A DNA stretch of 64,000 nt. Source: Isoetes taiwanensis (taxonomy: Eukaryota > Streptophyta > Lycopodiopsida > Isoetales > Isoetaceae). Made by a program: the position numbers and the translations under genes. Where the stretch lies: positions 2,754,592 through 2,818,591 of the forward strand of contig JAJEKV010000098.1 in NCBI GenBank assembly GCA_021234155.1. Reading direction: 5' to 3'. The notes under the pieces were generated by a model. That model was not told where the DNA came from. It did not search any database and worked only from the letters and a program-made list of their open reading frames with translations. Positions 22,911 to 33,285 of the stretch are shown here, piece by piece; within the stretch, counting starts at the first letter, position 1; each line of letters opens with the position of its first letter.

Positions 22911-23335
22911 CATGGAATGCACTATCAAATTTGAATATATTTAACTGAGGCTGAAATGGCCAGGTTTAGGATGGTGATCAGGGAGTTTACACATGCATAT
23001 ATATAGGCCTGGGGTGAGACAGAGCTTACTCATTACATCCACATCATATATGCTCATGGGCCTTAGTTTGCTCAGAAGTATGAAAGCTTATCAATTTGGA
23101 ACACGCAAGGTATGGAGAAGTCCCACAAGCAGGCCAAGGTTGCATATAATCGGAAAACTCAGCATGGAGGGTCACATTCTTTGTCAAACCCACTCATACA
23201 GATTGCACAATAGTTCTACAGGAGAGTAACTTCTCGACATGAAGAGTGTGGCAAGACGCGCTACTCCTTAGTTGCATAAAGCATTGGCTGAGGCCTCAAA
23301 GAAAAGAAAAGGAGAAAAGTTCTGCTGCTAGCCAA
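22911..23335 (+). pseudogene. decayed transposon-type protein, 3' part
   Basis: Continuation of the gene broken at 1955. Removing the TRIM and one CATGG joins TERKVTAW to NALSNLNIF in one frame. The following pieces, over two frames, read EMARFRMVIREFTHAYI, then LTHYIHIIYAHGP, then IWNTQGMEKSHKQAKVAY and RKTQHGG. The G-(M/I/L)-E-K-S-H ... T-Q-H-G-G motif is shared, in my memory, with the same mobile-element protein family whose middle part has D-K ... C-x2-C. At least three stops or shifts disrupt it. Confidence 0.55.
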
Positions 23336-23900
23336 GGCCTGTTAGTATGGAGGCGGAAAAGGCAAAGAATTAGTAGTAGATATTGCTCTTTAAATTTGGT
23401 AAAAGACAACTTGTAGATCATGTGTATAAATCAATATCATTGTACTTGTCTTGTCATGTTCCATTGAGTGTTATCTGTTACAGAAAATTTAACTTTGAAA
23501 CAGTTTAACTTTAGCCAACAACCAAAAAAGGGATTAGCAGTCCATATTTGTCGAGATTTTTTTGGCCATAAAAGGTTAGCTATTTTTAAAAAGAAAAATC
23601 CCCGCTCTGGTATTGATGTGTGGATGTATTATCACTGTTTTCATTTGTTTTGATCTCGAGTTAAAACACTTATTCACAATTGTTCTAATGGCTGCCTCAG
23701 ATTATTGGCAGGGAACAGAATTTGGTACAGATATTCGCATGAAACCCTTGCAAACTTGCACTCAGATTGAACATGTACACACGGATTGAACAGAGATTTG
23801 CACATTGACTTTCACAAATAGTATTACGTGAACCGATAACATGAATTGATATTAACATGAACCGATAACATAACAAATTGAACATGAACACGATAATAGC
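23336..23900. other. no gene recognised
   Basis: AT-rich 3' flank of the broken transposon gene. No motif or repeat stands out. Confidence 0.4.
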
Positions 23901-23904
23901 CAAA

Positions 23905-24245
23905 GAACCAAAAAGGAATTTGCAATCCTAAGGACTTCATACATGCACCAGGAATCCCCATGTCTCACAAAGGTTACTTCCACATGCATCATATGGCGCA
24001 GTGGTGCTGCCTCAGCCCAAGCTAGAATCTGGTCCTCGATTTTTATGCCCATCTCAAGATACGCCATCACGACCCTTTGAGGTATAGTCTGGTGGTATTT
24101 CTTGATATCCAAGGGTGCCACTACCTCACACTCAACAATGGCATCAGATTCCTAATTACCCATACCTCTCCTTTAGAAGCTTCCACAGAGTAGATTGTTG
24201 GCCACTTCAAGGAACCTTGCGAATCCGGATCACTTTCAAAGGTCG
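23905..24245 (-). pseudogene. unassigned coding remnant
   Basis: On the minus strand, two frames read in succession: DPDSQGSLKWPTIYSVEAS from about 24220 to 24140, then a shift into APLDIKKYHQTIPQRVVMAY (24115 downward), continuing HMMHVEVTFVRHGDSW to about 23920. Codon-like composition and a single frameshift suggest a former exon. No family is recognised. Confidence 0.35.
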
Positions 24246-24297
24246 GACCTAAACCCTAAAACAGGCTATCTGCCCACATATATCCCACATATTCATG

Positions 24298-24577
24298 TTG
24301 GTTTGGGTGCATATTCACACGGGGGGTGACTCCGGGCAACGAGAGCTGTTGAATAGGCATATTCACCCCTTATTCCTTAATCTACACCGTACGTAAAGTT
24401 CCTCGTTTGTGGGGTATGCAAGTACAAAATTTGCTATATTGTATAACAAGATTCGCAAAATACTATAAGATTTCAAGCGGAATACTATATGGTGTTGATT
24501 TTGTACATGCAAAATATAATTATGAGGGCTCTCGCTGCCCTACATCACCCCCGGTGCGAATATGCACCCAAACCAAA
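24298..24577. mobile_element. MITE-like element with long inverted repeats
   Basis: The left arm TTGGTTTGGGTGCATATTC (24298 onward, to GAGAGC at 24346) is mirrored by the right arm 24527-24577 (GGCTCTCG to CCAAACCAA). About 50 bp pair with a few mismatches. The middle is AT-rich and non-coding, and the total is 280 bp. Size and structure suggest a miniature inverted-repeat or foldback element. No clear target duplication was found by eye. Confidence 0.6.
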
Positions 24578-24599
24578 GGGGGTTTAATGGGAATTTTAA

Positions 24600-25420
24600 T
24601 TTAAATGTGTTGGACCCAATGGTTGTGTTAATTAATGTCAATGGTAGTTATGTGTTGATTGTTAATATCAATGGTTGTTATGTGTTAGTTGTTATGTGTT
24701 GGGGGATTTAATTTTTATATGTTAGATGTTAATGGTTTGTGTTGCAAAAAAAAAAAATTTCGCCCCTTTGGGGCCTTAGGGACGTCCCCCCCTCCCCCCC
24801 GGTGTGACAAAAATTTTAGAATTCAAACTCAGAAAAAAAAACTAGAATTCATTTGAGGCTTTCATCACCTGTAGCTTTTGAATTTCATCACAATAAAACA
24901 AATAGAACATAAGTAAAAGTTACCATAAAGATAGAGCGGATCGATCCCATTATTCTGAAAGTCATAAAGTTTGCAACACCCATACACAAACATTTTTCAA
25001 CTGGAATTTAATAGCAGCCTTTGGCCTCCATGGATTCTTGTGGTGAGAAACCAAAGTGGGAAACTTTTCTGCTTGTTAGCACACGGATCTAGAAGCCTTG
25101 GAATTTGCTTAATAACTGCCTCAAAAACTTAAAATGCATAGTAATTTTTTGCAAGCTTCATTCGGAATGAGCTATAAAACAATATCCAATAGCGCAATCC
25201 TGTATCAATCAGCTGGTAGGATGTGAAAGCCTACCAAACCCGGCCGAGAAATTGCTGTTTTAGCATAGATAACTTAACCAAACATATCCATATCATACAC
25301 CATCAAAAAGATCTCGGAGAGAGGTTTCCAACGCAATAAAAATCATCTCAAACAGAGTTCTGGATTAAAAGTATGATAAGAAATGTGTTGCGGCGAGGAA
25401 ACTGCACTACATGCGCCCTT
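24600..25420. other. no gene recognised
   Basis: Short microsatellite-like TTAATGTCAATGG-type repeats at 24600-24730 and homopolymer A and C runs at 24745-24800. The rest has no coding potential that I can support. Confidence 0.45.
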
Positions 25421-25429
25421 GAAGCCCAC

Positions 25430-25600
25430 AAAAAGAGGGCTTTTGTTGTGAGTCATTGGTTGTTGACCATTATGCACCACACGCACAAAAAAAGGGCTTT
25501 TGTTGTGAGCCATTAGTTGTTAACCATTATGCACCACACGCACAAAAAAGGGGCTTTTGTTGTGAGCCATTCGTTATGGACCATTGGAAAAAAAAAGGCT
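25430..25600. repeat. tandem repeat, about 62-65-bp unit
   Basis: GGGCTTTTGTTGTGAG(T/C)CATT followed by a GTTGTTGACCATTATGCACC-like stretch and CACACGCACAAAAAA occurs nearly three times. The unit ends in an A-rich run that varies in length. Confidence 0.75.
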
Positions 25601-25603
25601 AAA

Positions 25604-25740
25604 ATCAATGGCTCAGAAATGGTGCACTCTAGATGTACGCATTAGTACATCCATTTGAATACATCACGAAATCATAGGAAAACCTTAGTGAAAAGCGTAC
25701 AAAAACAAAAAGAAAATCCCCTGTTATTATGCTACATATA
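25604..25740 (+). repeat. dispersed repeat, copy B
   Basis: Counterpart of 30-178 in the same orientation (see that entry). It lies directly after a tandem array, which copy A lacks within the window. Confidence 0.6.
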
Positions 25741-25794
25741 AGCAATTCCACATTATTTTCAGTTGGATCGAATCTTCATGGCGAAAGAAACCTC

Positions 25795-25960
25795 TTTGCC
25801 ATGGAGATCCATTCCTTTTGCTAAAAAACCCCTTCGCCATGGAGATCCATTCCTTTTGCTAAAAATTTCGTTGAATCTACATTGTCTACGTTGACTCATA
25901 TTAAAAAATTTCGTTGAATCTACATTGTCTATGTTGATTCATATTAATTTCTTTACTGAG
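25795..25960. repeat. two adjacent tandem duplications
   Basis: GCCATGGAGATCCATTCC with TTTTGCTAAAAA is present twice (about 25797 and 25841). TTTCGTTGAATCTACATTGTC followed by TA(C/T)GTTGA occurs twice (about 25865 and 25907). Confidence 0.7.
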
Positions 25961-26304
25961 CTATGAGCAAAGCCATTAGATGCATGATTCAAAGCATGAA
26001 GTGCAAATTCAAAGTAAGAATTCAACCCATGGGATGTTAAATCAAAGTAAGTAATTCATACCATGGTATTTCAGGTATGGTTACATTGTTTCTTGTTAAT
26101 TGAGTGAATTATGGGCAATGCCATAGTTCAACCCATGGGATGTTAAATCAAAGCAACACCTATAGGAATAGACTATTTCTATTTGATATCTATATAGTGA
26201 ATAGACAATGTGAAGTCAAGAAGCTACTACATGGACCCAGCTACCAACCATAAGGCTTCATTATCCAAAATGGGTCATGCAAATTTGGCATCAGATACAA
26301 CAAG

Positions 26305-26430
26305 AGTACTTAAACTCTTTCAGCATATCCATTGCTTGTTTATATTCGTTATCCAACAGATTGGATAGTTTCTTCTCAAGTAGATGCCATGCAACAAAAA
26401 TAGCTTGGCAACCCCAAACTTTACAAGCAG
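26305..26430 (-). pseudogene. short coding remnant
   Basis: On the minus strand a frame reads CQAIFVAWHLLEKKLSNLL, followed by DNEYKQAMDMLKEF, then a stop. It looks like an internal exon piece of an unknown helical protein. Too short to assign. Confidence 0.25.
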
Positions 26431-26754
26431 TGCAACAATGAAGATGATTTCATAGTTTTTTTTAGAATTGAGCTTATCAATGGTCTTAAAGTGTTATTGA
26501 TCTTAAACACGAAGGAAAATATTGAAACCCATTGACCTTGAATCCATTGCTCTTCATCTAATTGATCATCCACCCATGGGATCATGATATTGAACATTGA
26601 AAAAAATATTGCGGATGAATTATAGTCGGTGGCTCAGGCCTTGAGCACAAAAATCGTATGCATGCAAACTTTCCTTTCCTTTCTTCGCTTCACTCCCAAA
26701 TAATTGCCTCTTTAGTGCCAATCCGTTCGTCTACCTGCCCCAATTTTGAGCTCC

Positions 26755-26991
26755 ATGGCAAAAATGAAACTAACAGCATTAGCACAGGCTCCATCTCTTG
26801 TTCCTTTAGCAGCGGCTCCAGCTCGGCCAAAGTCAGTGTCTTCAAGTGGAGGTCATCTGGTTACAGTGGTAGCTAGGTTCACTCCTCTAGTTGTTGAAAA
26901 GCTTATTGAGGCTGGAGCTATATGTTTTGCTAGGGTGCTCGAGCTTATATTCATCAAGATGTCTCCTGGAGATGAAGATGTATGCCATTGA
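26755..26991 (+). CDS. small hypothetical protein or gene fragment
   Basis: An ATG in a favourable context opens a frame of 78 codons with an Ala/Pro/Ser-rich N-terminus (LAQAPSLVPLAAAPARPKSV) and a hydrophobic middle, ending ...DEDVCH. A second frame continues past the stop with EDDLHIELRMP, faintly like the start of an alpha-crystallin domain of small heat-shock proteins. One base change could therefore have broken a longer gene. I cannot assign a function; a gene fragment is as likely as a real small protein. Confidence 0.25.
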   Translation: MAKMKLTALAQAPSLVPLAAAPARPKSVSSSGGHLVTVVARFTPLVVEKLIEAGAICFARVLELIFIKMSPGDEDVCH

Positions 26992-27061
26992 AGATGACCT
27001 GCATATCGAGTTGAGGATGCCCCCTGCCTGAAGACCAACCCTATTATTTTGTACTTAGATG

Positions 27062-28085
27062 TAGTAGATTAGTTTATAGATTTGTGTTTTTTGAATCCCA
27101 GGCTCATGTTTCCTTTGTATATTTTACATAATTGACAGAAGATGCATGCTGGCTAAACACTTTTTGTAAAGCATCCTTACAGTTATCTTATGAATATATT
27201 TGTACAAACCCTTTATTAGTAACGTTCGCTATTCTTTAACTATTTTCTGTAACCCTTTTTATACTGTTATTGTTCTTTTTGTACTTCTTAACCTACTACA
27301 GAAAAACTAATTTCTGTTTTAAACAAATTCTGTTTTGTGCAACTTGAAAGCAACAGTCATGCAACTTGAATTACACACAAGTATTTGGAAGTACATACTA
27401 GAATCATGTAAACCCTGTTTAATATTGAACTTGCAACTGGTATAACAGACATGCAACATGAATTACACACAAGTATTTGCAATAACAGACTGGAATCATG
27501 TAAAACTTGTTTAGTATTCAACTTGTTTAGTAAAACTTGGTTAGTACTTATTATTCAGAATCAATATCAGGTTTAGTACTCATCTAGACTTGTAGCATGT
27601 TCTGGAATCATAAACTTCGAACATATAAAACTTAGAACTTATTCTTATCTTCAGTTTGTTGGAATCATGGTTGTCTAGATACAAACAAGCAAGTGAAACA
27701 TAGAACAAGCAATAAAAAACCAAACAGACTTAAAACAATAGACACTTTCTCAGGTTCAATCCCGTTTTGGACAAAGCAAGTTCGTCAAAAGCCTTGAACT
27801 TTTAAAGATGAGGACTTCAAAAATGCCTTGAACTTCTGAACCTTTGAACTTCAGAAAACTTAGTGTAAAATTCATAGACAAAACTTGCTGGCTAAATTCA
27901 TAAATAAAACTTGCTGAAGATTTGAAATCCAATTTCTTAACTTTAATAAAACTTGCTGATATGCATTTTAGAGTATTAGGATTTGAACCTGATTTCAATC
28001 AGTATTCTCAAGATTTTTTTTGCTGCACTTTAGTGACATAAATTACATGACATTGATCATGAACAGCCACCTATTCTATCATTAT
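27062..28085. other. no gene recognised
   Basis: AT-rich sequence with degenerate short repeats (CATGCAACTTGAATTACACAC at 27358 and a near copy at 27449; AACTTGCTGA(A/T) at 27906 and nearby). No coding potential can be supported. Confidence 0.45.
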
Positions 28086-28089
28086 CCAA

Positions 28090-29280
28090 GATTACAATTC
28101 TTAGAGTGCTTGGAGCTTGCAGATCTTGCATTGCATGGCAAATTCACGACGTAAGCCAATCTTTTTACCATAACAGCAAAATGACTCTACTAGTTTCCTG
28201 CATTCGAATAATATCCACTCTTGCTCCACATTAAAAATTCTATCATCCATACCCATAAGTGGCCGAATGATCCTCCACTGCCTTCCATTCCCAATGACCT
28301 CGTTCCCAAATGCGTCGTCTTCTCGCCACAAAATAATTTGCATACAATACCTGCTTGGTGAGTTTATACCTGCAGTCGCATGTGCCAAATATTTCAGACT
28401 TAATCCGAGACAAATGTGAATCAAGCAACATACCTGAACACTAGTGTTTCGCATGCAACCGAGGTTTCGGTCAGTTGCCCTCCACTTTCGTGCTGCCTAC
28501 TTTTCCTATTAATTGGGAGCAGTAAGTCTAATGCTTCATGTGAGATTTTGATGACTGTGTATGTTACTGGTGCCACACTAATCTTCTCATGCTTGAAAAA
28601 AGAAAGCAAAGGCAGCAAATTGATAGAAATACTTTGAATGCACATCTCACTCCACCTCTTTCTGTCAGTGTTCTAAAGAATTCAACTCCAACACATCCTT
28701 GATATGTTGTCACAAGACTCCTGTCACAAAAATAAGCACTAATTTGCTTCAAATCTGGCTCTCTAATCTCGGCCAACTTACCAATACCTACACGAGAGAC
28801 CATGTAATGATACTTGTGAAAGCAAATACCTCGCGCTCTCAAAGTAGATGCAGAATCCTAAAAAATCAATTGACCAAGCTTGTGATGATACACTTCAAGC
28901 ACGCTAATAATGCTGCAGGCAGGAAAAGTGTAATCCGAAGAACAAATGGTATTGGCTTCAAGATCCGGGCTTCCAGAAACTTGTTTGTTGGCCAATTCAA
29001 AGCTAGTGTAGCCATCATGCTCCACAATGACCTCCTTCACCTTAGTGCCTCCTGAACCAAATACAATTCCTTTTACACGGACCTTCCAGTGGGCATTCAC
29101 ATCCTTTACTCTGGCTCTTTTCACTGCATGGGTACCTGTGGATCTAGGACAGAGGGTAACCCAGTAGCCAATAGAAATAACAAAGTCAAGCAATTCGCCA
29201 TTGGCATCCCTGACATTGTGAAGGACTATTGCTCTTATTTCAGATCGGCCTTCAGATCGATTACCTATACTGCATGAATG
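28090..29280 (-). pseudogene. multi-exon gene remnant of unknown family
   Basis: Minus-strand coding pieces separated by plausible introns. About 29270-28670 gives an acidic-to-basic protein (NRSEGRSEIRAIVLHNVRDA, then FVISIGYWVTLCPRSTGTHA, WKVRVKGIVFGSGGTKVKEV and later DLKQISAYFCDRSLVTTYQG). About 28560-28432 (SHEALDLLLPINRKSRQHES) ends in a GTATG donor, and 28370-28101 ends LRREFAMQCKICKLQAL-stop. One in-frame TAG (near 28861, Trp TGG to TAG would explain it) and a likely frameshift in the last exon mark it as decayed. No domain is recognised; the CKIC pair at the C-terminus may have been a metal site. Confidence 0.4.
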
Positions 29281-29755
29281 CCAAGAACAAAAAGTTAGTT
29301 TTAGGGAAAACTTGAGCGGCTAGATCCATCAAAACCTTATCCCATGAGCTTATCACTGGCCTACATTCTTCAAAAACAATTTAGAAAATCGAAATCATAC
29401 CCTATTTCGAGTATATCCATGCTTGAAACCTGATTTGGAGCAATTTCTGTGCTTTACAATAAGTTTTCCCATACAATTTCGAAACTCTATGGTTTTCCAC
29501 ACCAGCTCGACCCCGCCAAAATAGAATTCAATAACAACAACCAATATTAACTTCACGAGAGTAAATGACTTCAAATCTCCATTGGGAAATGCTCTCTATG
29601 AGAAAATATGAGAAGACTTCAAATGACTTCAAATCTCCATTGGGAGTCTCTCTTAGGAGAAGGGACTCTATCTAAATCCAACACGTGGCTACCAAAGCTA
29701 ATATGCCATGGCCGACATGTACAGATTAAGAACAAAGGCACTCATTTCTGATTGG
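29281..29755. other. no gene recognised
   Basis: CTTCAAATCTCCATTGGGA is duplicated (about 29570 and 29628), giving a 58-bp direct repeat. Nothing else is seen. Confidence 0.45.
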
Positions 29756-29756
29756 C

Positions 29757-30885
29757 TAGAGCAAAAAGCTGATGTAGATTTTCTCTATTTTTACAAAGGC
29801 CTTTTGGAGACCCCATATTTTCTCTCTAATTAATGCCCCGTGATCATCCATTTCCACTGGTAGTGGCAGTGGAGGAATATGATCCGGAAAATGGTTAACT
29901 ATATAGGGCTCCAATGGTAAAACATGAAATACTGGATGTAGACAAACAACTGGAGGTAGCTCAAGCAGGAATGCCACATCACTGATCTGGGCCGCTGGTA
30001 AGGACGAAGGCGACGATAGTCAAGCTCGTTGCATGGATGTGAGGTAGGGAGGTCCCTATGAAGAAGCCAGACAAGGTCACCAACACGAAACGTAGGAGCT
30101 TCTTGCCGATGTAAATTGGAATAAATCCGATAGCGTGCCTGGAGAAGATGGCACTGAAGATTTTATTAAAGAGCTTGGAGTCTCTCAAGTTGAGACTCGG
30201 CACTAGGATTAACAGAGTCTCTAGGCAATGACAAAAGGAACCAACGAGGATGCTGGCCAGAGTTAAAAAAGATTGAAGTCTGGCCAGTGGAAGCATAAAC
30301 TGAGTTGTTATAGGAAAAGCTAACGGAAGATAATCGACCCAATCATCCTGTTGATAACTGATAAATCACCTCAAATATTGCTCTAGAGTCTGATTAGTGC
30401 GCTCTGCTTGTCCGTTACTTTCTGGATGATGACCGGATATCAATGAGTGGTCAACATGCAATAACTTCGAAAGTCGATTCCAAAAACCTGCAATGAACTG
30501 AGATCCACAATCACTGACAATCGTGTCTGGTAGTCCATGAAGTTTGACTATTTCATGAAGAAATAGATAGGTTGTGTCTTTAGTGATGATGGTGATATTG
30601 CAAGGAATAAAATGACCCATCTTAGAGAAGCAATCGACAATGACCATGATAGCATCATGCCCCCCAGAGAGTGGCAGCTTCGGAATAGAGTCCATAGAGA
30701 TATTCTTCCAAGGTCCATTTGGAATATGCAATGGCTAAAGAAGACCATGAGGAAGATGTCTCGGAACCTTTGCTCGACAGCAAATATAATAGGATCGAAT
30801 AAAAGCTTCAACAGAGCGACGAAGCCTAAGCCACCGTGCCTCACCCTTCGTGGTGAGTATTTATTTGAGTTATGTGATTGATGCT
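29757..30885 (-). mobile_element. Ty3/gypsy integrase remnant
   Basis: Minus strand, 3' part of a pol gene in several frames. The integrase core is readable: the PW-ISMDS start of the domain, VIVDCFSKMGHFIP (first catalytic Asp nearby), IVSDCGSQF (second Asp; the family usually has DRGSQF) and HPESNGQAERTNQTLEQYL (Glu). Downstream, 29977-29757 gives FLLELPPVVCLHPVFHV, the typical C-terminal integrase segment before a chromodomain. The join between core and C-terminus is frameshifted. No LTRs or RT are found nearby, so this is an old fragment. Confidence 0.8.
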
Positions 30886-30887
30886 TG

Positions 30888-31116
30888 TGCTTACATTCCA
30901 CGCTTCCACAGTGAGATCGGCCTCGAGGAAGATGGGGAAGACACGTTCATCTTCCACATCGACTCTGGAGCACCCCCAGTAGCTGATGTCATATGGCCTC
31001 CTGTCGGACTGCAGGGTTGACACGAGGGGATCTCCAGATCTTATACGATAGGAGCATCGTAAAGGATAGGGGACATCACACATTTCTCTTTGTGCATTGC
31101 TTAAGGACTTAAACAT
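30888..31116 (-). pseudogene. unassigned open stretch
   Basis: A minus-strand frame of about 75 codons (VDVEDERVFPIFLEADLTVE) lies just upstream of the gypsy remnant. It does not resemble gypsy pol. It may be a fragment of an unrelated gene. Confidence 0.2.
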
Positions 31117-32270
31117 CTACACAAATTTGCCACCAAGTCATTAAGGTGGTGTTCTCTTTTGCCACCAAGTTATTAATGTTCAACGATTATGGATTTGTAA
31201 AAAGAATATGTGAGTATTTCTTCTTTTATTGTCCTTGGACATTAGGATAAGCCATTATCTATAATCCATTTGTTGTCCTATTTTGGCCATACGTGTGCAT
31301 CTTACCTAAGGAACCAAGAAATGAATTTGGAGCACGTCGTTTGTTGACGGACCACAAGAAAATTTGTCATACCATGGGACATACGAGAAATGTCGTCAGT
31401 TTCATTTCTGAGATTTTTGGAGCTCGATTTGTCAAGTTTGATCTTTTTAGGAGCTTGTTTTGGAAAGCAGCGGTTTACACGGGCAAGCAAAATGGATAAC
31501 GGCTAAAGGCTTTTATTTGTCTTTGCGCTTCTAATAGTAAGGAGTTGCCGCTTGTTTAAATCTGATAAAGTTCATCTATTTGCAGCAATAACGTGAAGTA
31601 TTATATGATTTATAAGACAAGACAATCTGTAAGCTTCTTGGTGGAGAGCACATTAATTTGATGGATATATACGAAGCAGGACTTGTGCATTCAACAACTC
31701 TTACAATTAGCAATTGACATTGTTAAGTACTTTTTGCTGAAAACAAACAAAATCCCATCCCTTTCAAATAATTCATTTCATATTCTATATTTGCTTTACC
31801 CTAGTTAGAAAGCATCATTTCGTCTTTTATGTTGAGCTTCTTAATTTCTATCCACGGTGATATTTGGCAGAATAGTTCTAAATCTTTCTTTGTAAATTGT
31901 TAGTGTGCTGGCCCAAACATTTACAGGTTTATTGATTCGCACGTCATTGAATGGATGTGAAATTTAACTTATGCGCTAAGCTCGTACCTGTTTTGATTTA
32001 TTCTTAATTCCTTGATTTCGTTTCTAAGCGTATGGATTAAAGCTTGAGCAGTACTTTTCTTTACCGGAGGCTAGATAAATGAATGCAAAGAAATTGGAAC
32101 AACCACTTTTACAAGTTTTAGAACTTAGTATTGATATGATGTCTCATAATTAAGAGTGTTATAAAATGGCTACCGTGGAAAACCACATATTTGCATGAAT
32201 ACTTTTAAATATCATATTTGCATGATAGATATAGTGAGATGAGTTTTTCTTCTGCATGATAGACAAGTAT
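31117..32270. other. no gene recognised
   Basis: AT-rich intergenic DNA downstream of the hydrolase-like gene. Its proximal part must hold that gene's 3' UTR, but no clear polyadenylation signal could be fixed. Confidence 0.4.
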
Positions 32271-32273
32271 GGC

Positions 32274-33239
32274 CTAGATGGTTGAAATAGAAGGGGCATG
32301 AGCTGCAAACCATTCAAATATTTGTTGGGCTGGAAGACTAGTCATTTCATGATATGCAAAGGCTACATTCAGCTCTTGCTGGATCTCCTCCTCCAATTCT
32401 AGTTTGCCAACTGAAGCCCTGTTAAGAACATTTCTCTTCTTCAAAGGCATCTGCCAATTCACAGACCGCGGGTCGCGCTTTAAGTATCCTTGATAATCTA
32501 AGACTCCATTTTCCTTAAGCACTGCAACAATTTTTCCTGCTAGATTTTCATCCAGTCCCTGAATTCTCTGCCTCAAAAATCCTGCACTAACCTGCACCTC
32601 ATGGCATTGAATTTCATCTACTGAAACACCTCTGCTCTTCAAATTCTGCATAGATTTAGCAACCAAATCTGCAGTCTTTTCATCTTTTGGCATATGAACA
32701 AACAAAACAGGAGGATAAGACCGTATCTCTGGATCAAAATCAGCACCTGCTGAGACTGTAAGAGCAATTGCCTTAAATTCAATTGTAAATGCAAGCTTTG
32801 AAACAAAATCCCCTCCCTCTCCAGCTCCAGCAGCAAAAAGGGGCAAGTCGCGAAGCTCTTTCTTTTGCCCTAAATACTTAAGAACAGAGCGTACCTTTAC
32901 CAAGTCGCTATCTTGCCAAGAATCCGAAACCATGCTATTGATTGTAACCACGGCATAGTGCCGTTGAAGGGCAGCGAGAGCTAGGGCTCGTTCTTCGGGC
33001 AGGCTATGGCAGATTTGGCAATTAGGGTTTCGATCCCAGAACGAAGTAAAACGGGCCGAGCAGCCATGGGCGAGGAAAATGAGAGCCACCGGATTGGGAG
33101 GAATTTGATAAACGAAGTGGGTTTTTTCCCATTGATCCAAAACTGGAGCAAGCGACGGCGATGGCGGATTCTGAGAATCTGAAACAGATGATATGAGGCG
33201 GAGGCTGCAGAGAAGAACGGCTAAAGCTAAAAGCTCCAT
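32274..33239 (-). CDS. alpha/beta-hydrolase-fold protein, nucleophile apparently lost
   Basis: Uninterrupted single-exon gene of 321 codons from an ATG 35 bp from a TATA box. Residues 1-18 are hydrophobic (MELLALAVLLCSLRLISS), suggesting a signal peptide or membrane anchor. The body matches the plant family of uncharacterised alpha/beta-hydrolases: HGCSARFTSFWDRNPNC (about residues 59-75), SLPEERALALAALQRHYAVV, then LPLFAAGAGEGGDFVSKLAF and PPVLFVHMPKDEKTADLVA. In family members I recall, the nucleophile elbow reads G-A-S-S-G-G; here it is G-A-G-E-G-G, so the catalytic Ser of GxSxG is replaced. The protein may therefore be a non-enzymatic homologue, while the rest of the fold and the reading frame are intact. 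It is the only complete ordinary gene in the window. Confidence 0.8.
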   Translation of the reverse strand: MELLALAVLLCSLRLISSVSDSQNPPSPSLAPVLDQWEKTHFVYQIPPNPVALIFLAHGCSARFTSFWDRNPNCQICHSLPEERALALAALQRHYAVVTINSMVSDSWQDSDLVKVRSVLKYLGQKKELRDLPLFAAGAGEGGDFVSKLAFTIEFKAIALTVSAGADFDPEIRSYPPVLFVHMPKDEKTADLVAKSMQNLKSRGVSVDEIQCHEVQVSAGFLRQRIQGLDENLAGKIVAVLKENGVLDYQGYLKRDPRSVNWQMPLKKRNVLNRASVGKLELEEEIQQELNVAFAYHEMTSLPAQQIFEWFAAHAPSISTI

Positions 33240-33273
33240 CTTTCAAACAAAGGAAGAGTAAGTAGTCCTAACC

Positions 33274-33285
33274 TATTTATATAAA
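33274..33285 (-). promoter_or_regulatory. TATA box of the hydrolase-like gene
   Basis: TTTATATAAATA on the minus strand, about 35 bp upstream of the ATG at 33239. The 5' untranslated leader must be very short if this box is used. Confidence 0.6.
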
